Shown here in pieces: positions 1 to 4,824 of a stretch of DNA of 6,792 nucleotides. This DNA comes from an uncultured Veillonellaceae bacterium (GTDB lineage Bacteria > Bacillota > Negativicutes > Veillonellales > Negativicoccaceae), in contig CAMYCX010000063.1 in assembly GCA_947254705.1 (NCBI GenBank), positions 1-6,792 on the forward strand. Reading direction: 5' to 3'. The notes under the pieces are model-generated. The model saw only the letters and a program-made list of their open reading frames with translations, did not search any database and was not told the origin of the DNA. Each line of letters begins with the position of its first letter. Positions within the stretch are counted from its first letter, which is position 1. The position numbers were made by a program, and so were the translations under genes.

Positions 1-113
1 ACCATCTCTGCCATCGGCGATGACGGCGTAATCGGATAGATCGCGGCGACCTCCGTAAACGCATACGAAATGTATGCCGCCGCCGTGTTTCCGTCCATTG
101 TTTTCCAATCCAT
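1..113 (-). CDS. nifJ: Pyruvate:ferredoxin (flavodoxin) oxidoreductase, N-terminal fragment
   Basis: This is the 5' end of a gene that runs off the left edge; 37 complete codons are visible. The translation starts MDWKTMDGNTAAAY and continues into AFTEVAAIYPITPSSPMAE, the highly characteristic N-terminus of single-chain pyruvate:ferredoxin/flavodoxin oxidoreductases (domain I, pyrimidine-binding part of the thiamine pyrophosphate site). The family oxidises pyruvate and CoA to acetyl-CoA and CO2 in the cytoplasm and passes electrons to ferredoxin or flavodoxin; the whole protein is normally about 1,170 residues, so over 95% is outside the window. The ATG (113-111) is preceded by AAAGGGTGG at 126-118, four bases upstream, a good ribosome-binding site. 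It is divergent from the LysR gene. The match is from remembered family sequence, not a search. The nifJ symbol follows general usage and does not imply nitrogen fixation. Confidence 0.9.
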   Translation of the reverse strand, partial: MDWKTMDGNTAAAYISYAFTEVAAIYPITPSSPMAEM

Positions 114-161
114 ACAACCACCCTTTCTCTAATGCGCCCGTTGTGTATGAGGAAAAAACGC

Positions 162-176
162 TTGCTATTAAAGCAA
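162..176. promoter_or_regulatory. Candidate LysR-type box (TTGCT-N5-AGCAA)
   Basis: An interrupted palindrome with 5-bp arms and an AT-only centre. It contains the T-N11-A pattern (T163, A175) that LysR-family regulators favour. It lies just downstream of the suggested nifJ -10 element, where a bound protein would hinder transcription. The motif is loose enough to occur by chance in AT-rich DNA. Confidence 0.35.
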
Positions 177-180
177 TTAC

Positions 181-210
181 ATAGTAATATAATGGTAAGA
201 TATTCCTCAA
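181..210 (-). promoter_or_regulatory. Candidate nifJ promoter
   Basis: On the minus strand TTGAGG (210-205) is followed after 18 bases by TACTAT (186-181), a modest sigma-70-like match (4 of 6 at each hexamer). Transcription would start near 174, giving a leader of about 60 bases. Other hexamers in this AT-rich stretch could serve as well. Confidence 0.35.
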
Positions 211-261
211 ACGCATAGACGTTTTTTTAATTGTAACAAGTCGGACGCGCGTCCTCGCGTC

Positions 262-290
262 GTGCTTTCCGCACTTGCCATTATTATAAT
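262..290 (+). promoter_or_regulatory. Candidate promoter of the LysR gene
   Basis: A perfect TATAAT lies at 285-290. With a 17-bp spacer the -35 would be GTGCTT at 262-267, a poor match, so the promoter may be weak or need activation. The start would fall near 297, giving a leader of about 40 bases. The palindrome at 243-254 lies directly upstream of this -35. Confidence 0.4.
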
Positions 291-337
291 CCATTATTTG
301 TCGATACTCAACGCTTGAAACGGAAAGGAAGAACGTT

Positions 338-1264
338 ATGGATTTTCATCATTTGAAATATTTTACCGAAGTGGCCCGTCACAAAAGCTTCAGCAAAGCC
401 GCCCGGCATCTGCATATTTCCCAGTCGGCCATCAGCCGAACGATCAAAGCACTCGAAGAAGAACTCGGCGTTACCTTGTTTTTGCGCAACGCCAAGTCAG
501 TCGAACTCACCGACGCCGGGACATTGTTTTTGAATCACGCGAAACGCAGCGTGTTCATGTTCGAACATCTCAAAACCGACTTTGAAAACGAATTCAAACT
601 GGAACAGGGATCGATCCATTTGGGATTGCCCCCGATCACCGATTCGAAACTGTTTGCCCGTCTGCTCGGCGAATTTAAGAAAAAATATCCGCAGATCGAC
701 GTGGAACTGTACGAATACGGCTCGAAAAAGGTGGAAATTGCCGTGCAGGAAGGCTTGACCGACCTCGGCATCATCTGCACCGAACCGAAGGAAAATTACG
801 AGTCGTTATTCCTGTTGCGCGACCCCGTTTGCGCCCTGTTGCCGGCGTCACATCCGTTGGCGGCGAAAGAAACGGTCAGCCTCAAAGAACTGGCCAACGA
901 AAGCTTCGTCCTCTATCGGGACGATTTCAATATGCATGACGAAATCATCGCCCAATGTCAGGCGGCCGATTTCACGCCGAAGATCATCTTCGAAACCGCA
1001 CAGCGGGATTTGATGATTCAGACGGTCAGCGCCGAACTCGGCATCGCGTTGCTGCCCGAACGGCTCTGCCCGACCCCCGAAGACAACGGCAAAGCGGGCG
1101 AAGACGTCGCGTGCCGTCCGTTGGCGGGCACACCGATCATGCATCGTCTGTACGCGATTTGGCGCAAAGGGCATTATCTCTCTCATGCGGCCAAATTGTG
1201 GCTCGAATTTACGGAAAAACAAATCCGCCGCTACCATGACCGCGACGCCGCCCATACATCATGA
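338..1264 (+). CDS. LysR-family transcriptional regulator
   Basis: A 308-residue protein, the usual LysR length. Residues 3-62 form the winged helix-turn-helix, with the typical F-SKAAR-LHISQSAIS-TIKALEEELG pattern at 18-44 followed by LF-R. Residues about 90-295 form the periplasmic-binding-protein-like effector domain (QGSIHLGLPP at 90-99; the ELGIALLPE stretch near 235-243). It should be a cytoplasmic tetrameric DNA-binding protein whose activity depends on a small ligand; the ligand cannot be read from sequence. The ATG is preceded by a purine-rich AAAGGAAG about six bases upstream. The gene is divergent from nifJ, suggesting control of the oxidoreductase and of itself (inference). Its last bases overlap the next start in an ATGA, so the two genes are probably translationally coupled. 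The effector domain resembles the broad YwbI/CynR-like group, but I do not assign a symbol. Confidence 0.95.
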   Translation: MDFHHLKYFTEVARHKSFSKAARHLHISQSAISRTIKALEEELGVTLFLRNAKSVELTDAGTLFLNHAKRSVFMFEHLKTDFENEFKLEQGSIHLGLPPITDSKLFARLLGEFKKKYPQIDVELYEYGSKKVEIAVQEGLTDLGIICTEPKENYESLFLLRDPVCALLPASHPLAAKETVSLKELANESFVLYRDDFNMHDEIIAQCQAADFTPKIIFETAQRDLMIQTVSAELGIALLPERLCPTPEDNGKAGEDVACRPLAGTPIMHRLYAIWRKGHYLSHAAKLWLEFTEKQIRRYHDRDAAHTS

Positions 1265-1569
1265 GCCGGTTTCCGCGTGTACTCTCTCCGCGCCTGTTCA
1301 TCGCGTTTCTGCTGCTGACGATCATCCTGCTCTCCTTGGCCGTATATACGCAAGGAGAACGGATCCGCGTCTTGGAGCGGCAAGTCGCCGCGCTCAGCGG
1401 TCATGACGCGGGCGCACCGTTGGCGCGTATCGCCAACCTCGAAGGGATCGCCAATGCCCATACGGCGCAACTGAAAGATCTCGACCGCAAGGTCTATCGC
1501 CTGCGTGTCGATCAAGCGGATCTCGATTGGCGCACCACGACGAACCGTTGGGATCTCGACCGCGGCTGA
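1261..1569 (+). CDS. Small single-pass membrane protein with coiled coil, function unknown
   Basis: A 102-residue protein that I do not recognise. Residues 1-10 are basic, residues about 12-29 are a strongly hydrophobic helix (LFIAFLLLTIILLSLAVY), and residues about 31-92 are charged with a heptad-like pattern (RIRVLERQVAAL; later RIANLEG and LKDLDRKVYRL), so an inner-membrane anchor with a coiled-coil domain is likely. The helix is close to the N-terminus and lacks a clear signal-peptidase site, favouring an anchor over a secreted form. Its ATG overlaps the LysR stop and no strong ribosome-binding site is visible, fitting translation coupled to the regulator. The gene ends 42 bases before the terminator, so it closes a two-gene operon. 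Real-gene evidence is the overlap, the coherent membrane/coil design and the operon position; there is no homology evidence. Confidence 0.7.
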   Translation: MSRFPRVLSPRLFIAFLLLTIILLSLAVYTQGERIRVLERQVAALSGHDAGAPLARIANLEGIANAHTAQLKDLDRKVYRLRVDQADLDWRTTTNRWDLDRG

Positions 1570-1611
1570 TCGCCGCCGATATCGCACGCGATGTCGTATC
1601 ATCCGTGACAC

Positions 1612-1647
1612 AAAAAACCGTGTCGGCCTGTGCCGACACGGTTTTTT
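1612..1647. terminator. Strong bidirectional rho-independent terminator
   Basis: A 10-bp perfect GC-rich stem (CCGTGTCGGC at 1618-1627, GCCGACACGG at 1632-1641) closes a 4-base loop and is flanked by six A (1612-1617) and six T (1642-1647). It therefore gives a hairpin plus U-tract on both strands. On the plus strand it ends the LysR/small-membrane-protein operon; on the minus strand it ends cbiZ, whose stop is about 30 bases away. Confidence 0.95.
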
Positions 1648-1675
1648 CATTTCCCCGTATGCTGTTTTGCCGTCA

Positions 1676-2734
1676 TTACTCGGACGTATCCGCTTCGATC
1701 AGCGGGCGAATGATCCGCTCCCGACACCACGCCTGCAATAACTCCCGCGCATCGTCCGCGGAAGGCAGCGGCTCCGTCATGCCGAACGCCCGCCATGCCG
1801 CTTGCAAATCGTCTCGTGAGAGCAATCCCCATTGCCACTCGTCCAAGGCGTGGATCCACAACACGGTCGGTACAAATGCCGCGCCGCGTTCCTGGCGTTC
1901 CCATGCGGCGACGAAATCATATTTTTCCGCCGTGCCGCCCGCCGCGCGATACTCGTCCCACAATGTATCGATACCGATACGATACCGGCGAAACCGTTCA
2001 CCGAGCGCATGCATGCGGGCGGGTGTAAACCCCGACTGCTTCGCGAGCGCCTCTTTCGTCGCCTGCAGCACCGTGCGGCCGATGAGTTCGCCCAACTTAC
2101 TGTGTTTCCCCGCGTCCGTCAATCGCCAACGGGCCGTCATGTCGCTGATGACGACCGTTCCGTCCGTACCGCTCCCCGTCGCGATGCCGTACGAATAATT
2201 ACTGTTCGCCATCAGCTCCTGCAACGCGGCGGTCTTGGCCTCCGTGGCCGTCATCAAGGCCCGCGTGAGCGTGCCCGCCGGCAAGTCCGCGCCAATATGC
2301 AACAAGGTATTGATCGTACCCGTCAGCGGCTTTTCCTGCGGATTATGCCATGTCGCGGGATCGCCGACACGACCGCCGTTGACCTCAACGCCCCCCGTTA
2401 CGATCGCCGTCACCTGCACGCCCTCGTGCGTTTCCGACGCGATCGCCACATTATCCATGCTCGCCGCCGTCGAAAGTCCCGTCGTTACCGCCGCTTCCAA
2501 GCCCAGCCGTCCCGCCAGCAGCGCCAAATGCTCCTCGTACGTCGGCGCCTCCAACTTCGCCGCCATACCCGCTCCGGGATTGGCATCGTAGTTGAATACA
2601 TAGCGCATGTCCTCGCGCGTACCGCCATGCAACGGCGACGTCGATACCGTCCGACGCGCCCCCGCCAACACCAGCACCAACGCCTTCTGGTACCGATGCA
2701 ATACGTCTCCGTTGTCCCATCGCATCAATTCCAT
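1676..2734 (-). CDS. cbiZ: Adenosylcobinamide amidohydrolase with C-terminal extension
   Basis: CbiZ cleaves the aminopropanol arm of adenosylcobinamide to give adenosylcobyric acid, letting cells salvage cobinamides or remodel corrinoids. Conserved CbiZ segments are visible (numbering from the start chosen here): STSPLHGG (31-38), FNYD (47-50), TTGLSTAASMDN (84-95), VTGGVEVNGG..GDP (112-126), GTINTLLHI (139-147), TATEAKTAALQEL (162-174), TGSGTDG (186-192) and DAGKHSKLGELIG (207-219). Residues 240-352 are a tryptophan-rich extension beyond the usual CbiZ region. The longest frame opens at GTG (2779) without a ribosome-binding site. I prefer ATG at 2734, five bases from a perfect AGGAGG (2745-2740), giving 352 residues; the adjacent ATG at 2737 is only two bases away. 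The gene lies downstream of the TonB-dependent receptor on the same strand, behind a hairpin. No signal peptide, so cytoplasmic. The family call is confident; the exact start is less so. Confidence 0.9.
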   Translation of the reverse strand: MELMRWDNGDVLHRYQKALVLVLAGARRTVSTSPLHGGTREDMRYVFNYDANPGAGMAAKLEAPTYEEHLALLAGRLGLEAAVTTGLSTAASMDNVAIASETHEGVQVTAIVTGGVEVNGGRVGDPATWHNPQEKPLTGTINTLLHIGADLPAGTLTRALMTATEAKTAALQELMANSNYSYGIATGSGTDGTVVISDMTARWRLTDAGKHSKLGELIGRTVLQATKEALAKQSGFTPARMHALGERFRRYRIGIDTLWDEYRAAGGTAEKYDFVAAWERQERGAAFVPTVLWIHALDEWQWGLLSRDDLQAAWRAFGMTEPLPSADDARELLQAWCRERIIRPLIEADTSE

Positions 2735-2739
2735 CATAT

Positions 2740-2745
2740 CCTCCT
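2740..2745 (-). promoter_or_regulatory. Ribosome-binding site deciding the cbiZ start
   Basis: A perfect AGGAGG on the minus strand. It lies inside the longer GTG-initiated frame and five bases before the ATG at 2734, which argues that the longer frame is not the real start. Confidence 0.75.
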
Positions 2746-2803
2746 CACCCGTTTTCTTCCCTTTGTTCTTTCCGTTCACCGAAACGGCAGCATGACCGAT
2801 ATG

Positions 2804-2838
2804 AAAAATCTCCCGCCCCTGATAAAAGGAGCGGGAGA
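2804..2838 (-). terminator. Terminator after the receptor gene, possible attenuator before cbiZ
   Basis: An 8-bp perfect stem (TCTCCCGC at 2838-2831, GCGGGAGA at 2816-2809, read on the minus strand) can be extended inward by three pairs after a mismatch and is followed by TTTTT (2808-2804). It is a good rho-independent terminator for the receptor gene, which stops about 30 bases upstream. I see no clear promoter between it and cbiZ, so read-through may be how cbiZ is expressed. Confidence 0.8.
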
Positions 2839-2868
2839 CAAATCTATCATCGCCAACTCGTCAGCGAA

Positions 2869-4728
2869 TCAGAAGCGTACATTGACACCGACCTGCATGC
2901 TGCGGCCCGGTTGCGACCACCACGCGCCCGCGCTACCGTACCAGCTTGCGCGTGCATTGGATTGTTCCGCATACATCACGTCAAACAGGTTGTCGATCTG
3001 ACCGTATACCGTCACATCGTCCGTTACATGCCAGTTCGCGCTCAAATCGGTAATCCAATACGTGTTCTTCGGGAAGAACGGTTTGTATACATCGGGAGCG
3101 GACGGGCCCGGACGGTCAATCACGCCGCGAACCCCGATCGTCGCGTCGAATTGGTCCTGTGCATACGTCAGGCTTGCCGTAACCGCATGCCGCGGGATAT
3201 ACCCATCAATGTTTTGTGTCCGTGACGGCGTCGCTTCGACATCCGTAAAGACGTAGCCGATCCGTCCCGAAAGTGTATCGCTCAAGACCTTGCGCACGGA
3301 AATATCGACACCTTTGGCTTTTTCTTCGTCAAAGTTTTCGTAATGACCGTCCCACTTATTGGTCGGCGTCGGTGTACCGATCCAGCCGATTTTATTTGTC
3401 GTGGAACGTTTGTACACATGGGCATTGATCGCCGTTGTCGAGTTCGGATTCCAATTCAACCCCAACTCCGTCGCGTGACCGGATTCCGGTTCAAGCGGCA
3501 ACTTTTTGTTCAAGTTCGTGTTGTACTGATACGTCGTCGGTACGACAAAGAATTTTCCCCAGCTGGCGTATACGTTCAGACCGTCGTTTACCTTGTACAT
3601 CAGCGATGCCTGCGGTGTCGTTTTCGAGCCGAAGGGATCATAATCGTCATAGCGTACGCCCGCCGTCAATGTCCACTGCGGCGCAAAGGACCATTCGTCC
3701 TGAATGAAGTAGGCCGAGTTTTTGATGACGGCATTGCCCGACGATACAATCGTATCTTTTTGGTGGCTCGCCCCGAAAATCAGACGGTGATCGTCATTCG
3801 GCCGCCAGGTTAACTGGTCGCTGATCAGTCTGGTCCGTACATTCGTTTTCCAACCATTGTAATCGGTCTTGTACTTATTCCACGCCATGGAAAATTGATT
3901 ATCCCATGTTTCGCCTTTGAATGTCCAGATCAGACGCGCGCTTTGCGTGTCGATCGTACCGGTTCTCCGTGAGCTCAGCTTGGTATTGTCATCCGAGTAC
4001 ATCACATCGGCGGAATATTGATCCAAGCTGACTTTCAAATCATTTTCGTCATTGAGTTCATGCGTAAACGTCAGTCCCAGGGTATCCGCGTCAAGCTTGC
4101 TCGGGATTTCCAGACCGTTTCCGTCCTTGAAGTTGCCTTTTTTATCTTTCGTGTACTGAATACGCATGCCATTCTTGCCCGACTTCGCATCGGCACCGAC
4201 CGTGTACTGTTTCCGGCCGAAGTTGCCTACCAATATGCCCGCATTACCGTGAATGCCTTCTTGCGGTTGTTTCGTGATGATATTGATGACGCCGCCCTTG
4301 GCTTCCGCACCGTACAGCGCGCCTGTTACGCTTTTGACCACTTCGATGCGTTCGATGTTGCGCATATCACGCAAATTGCTGAGCGCCAAGTTCGTGCCAC
4401 GCGTATTCATCCGCACACCGTCCACCATCCAGACGACCTCTTTCGCCCCGTTGAGGTACAGTGAGCTCGATGCTTCATAACCGACACCGTTCCCGTATTC
4501 ACGGATTTCCACGCCCGGTACGTCACGCAAGGCCGACATCACGTCCGTGTAACCCCGTTGTTCGATCTGATCCGCCGTAACGACGGCTACGTTTGCCGGC
4601 GCCTCCGACATCGCGACTTCCGTCCGTGTCGCCGTAACAACGACCGGATCAAGCGCGGTCGCCGCCTCTGCCGTGCCTCCCGCCAGCAGTGCCGCACCGA
4701 CCAGTGCCGCCAATACTTCTTTTCTCAT
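2869..4728 (-). CDS. TonB-dependent outer-membrane receptor, probably BtuB-like corrinoid transporter
   Basis: A 619-residue protein, close to the 614 residues of E. coli BtuB. Residues 1-22 are a signal peptide ending AEA before A23. A TonB box DPVVVTATR lies at 27-35. The plug domain covers about 40-155, with LRDVPGVEI (67-75), VDGVRMN (102-108), NIERIEVVK (124-132) and YGAEAKGGVINIITK (139-153). The rest is the 22-strand barrel, with DNLFD near the C-terminus and a final aromatic residue in VNVRF, the usual outer-membrane insertion signal. Such receptors import scarce large ligands using TonB/ExbBD energy. Substrate assignment to cobalamin or cobinamide rests on cbiZ lying next downstream and on length; siderophore or haem is possible. 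The start at 4728 is supported by AGAGG seven bases upstream. No transporter (btuCDF) genes are in the window. Confidence 0.93.
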   Translation of the reverse strand: MRKEVLAALVGAALLAGGTAEAATALDPVVVTATRTEVAMSEAPANVAVVTADQIEQRGYTDVMSALRDVPGVEIREYGNGVGYEASSSLYLNGAKEVVWMVDGVRMNTRGTNLALSNLRDMRNIERIEVVKSVTGALYGAEAKGGVINIITKQPQEGIHGNAGILVGNFGRKQYTVGADAKSGKNGMRIQYTKDKKGNFKDGNGLEIPSKLDADTLGLTFTHELNDENDLKVSLDQYSADVMYSDDNTKLSSRRTGTIDTQSARLIWTFKGETWDNQFSMAWNKYKTDYNGWKTNVRTRLISDQLTWRPNDDHRLIFGASHQKDTIVSSGNAVIKNSAYFIQDEWSFAPQWTLTAGVRYDDYDPFGSKTTPQASLMYKVNDGLNVYASWGKFFVVPTTYQYNTNLNKKLPLEPESGHATELGLNWNPNSTTAINAHVYKRSTTNKIGWIGTPTPTNKWDGHYENFDEEKAKGVDISVRKVLSDTLSGRIGYVFTDVEATPSRTQNIDGYIPRHAVTASLTYAQDQFDATIGVRGVIDRPGPSAPDVYKPFFPKNTYWITDLSANWHVTDDVTVYGQIDNLFDVMYAEQSNARASWYGSAGAWWSQPGRSMQVGVNVRF

Positions 4729-4824
4729 CCTGTTTCCTCTCTTTCCTTATGAAAAATTGATGCACACTTGTTGCACACTCTGATTGACAACATTATAACC
4801 TATTTTTATTTGTCAAGGAAATAT
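4729..4824 (-). promoter_or_regulatory. Receptor promoter region with phased direct repeats and an inverted repeat
   Basis: On the minus strand a perfect TTGACA (4816-4811) and a perfect TATAAT (4797-4792) are separated by only 13 bases rather than 16-18. The -35 forms one arm of the 7-bp inverted repeat TTGACAA/TTGTCAA (4784-4790 and 4810-4816 on the plus strand), which encloses the -10. In the predicted leader TGCACACT occurs twice (4761-4768 and 4772-4779, plus strand), 11 bases apart, about one helical turn. These look like operator elements, but no named regulator motif was recognised. No terminator hairpin with a T-tract is seen after the adhesin gene, so some read-through into the receptor gene is possible. 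Confidence 0.5.
4761..4779. repeat. Two 8-bp direct repeats, 11 bp apart
   Basis: TGCACACT at 4761-4768 and again at 4772-4779, separated by TGT. The repeats lie between the suggested transcription start and the start codon of the receptor gene and could bind a regulator on one DNA face. An 8-bp exact repeat in a 96-bp spacer could also be chance. Confidence 0.6.

Larger units (their letters stand above)
114..337. promoter_or_regulatory. Divergent intergenic control region between nifJ and the LysR gene
   Basis: This 224-bp stretch holds no convincing gene. It is AT-rich at 145-240, GC-rich at 241-275, then AT-rich again before the LysR gene. It contains candidate promoters in both directions and several inverted repeats: TTGCT-N5-AGCAA at 162-176, AAACG-N6-CGTTT at 209-224 followed by more T, TTGT-A-ACAA at 231-239, and the 12-bp perfect palindrome GGACGCGCGTCC at 243-254. 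LysR regulators commonly act from such divergent regions, so this is the expected place for their binding sites, but none is proven. Confidence 0.7.

Noticed and set aside
209..230. AAACG-N6-CGTTT followed by a T run as a terminator
   Set aside because: The stem is only 5 bp and mostly A-T, and it sits in a divergent promoter region with no gene ending nearby.
2007..2016. GCATGCATGC palindrome
   Set aside because: It lies within cbiZ coding sequence, encodes ordinary Met-His-Ala codons, and has no other site-like context.
1527..2198. Plus-strand open frame of 223 codons
   Set aside because: It runs through the end of the small membrane gene, the strong terminator and antisense cbiZ; composition is Ser/Arg-rich shadow coding.
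2735..2779. Longer cbiZ starting at GTG 2779
   Set aside because: No ribosome-binding site precedes it, the extra residues are Lys/Gly-rich and not family-like, and a perfect AGGAGG sits just before the internal ATGs.
1832..3001. Long plus-strand open frame (389 codons)
   Set aside because: It is antisense to cbiZ and the start of the receptor 3' region, very rich in Arg and His with no recognisable family, while the minus strand encodes clear CbiZ motifs.
4729..4824. Cobalamin riboswitch upstream of the receptor
   Set aside because: The spacer is only 96 bp, too short for the usual element of about 200 bases, and no B12-box-like GCCACTG segment is visible.
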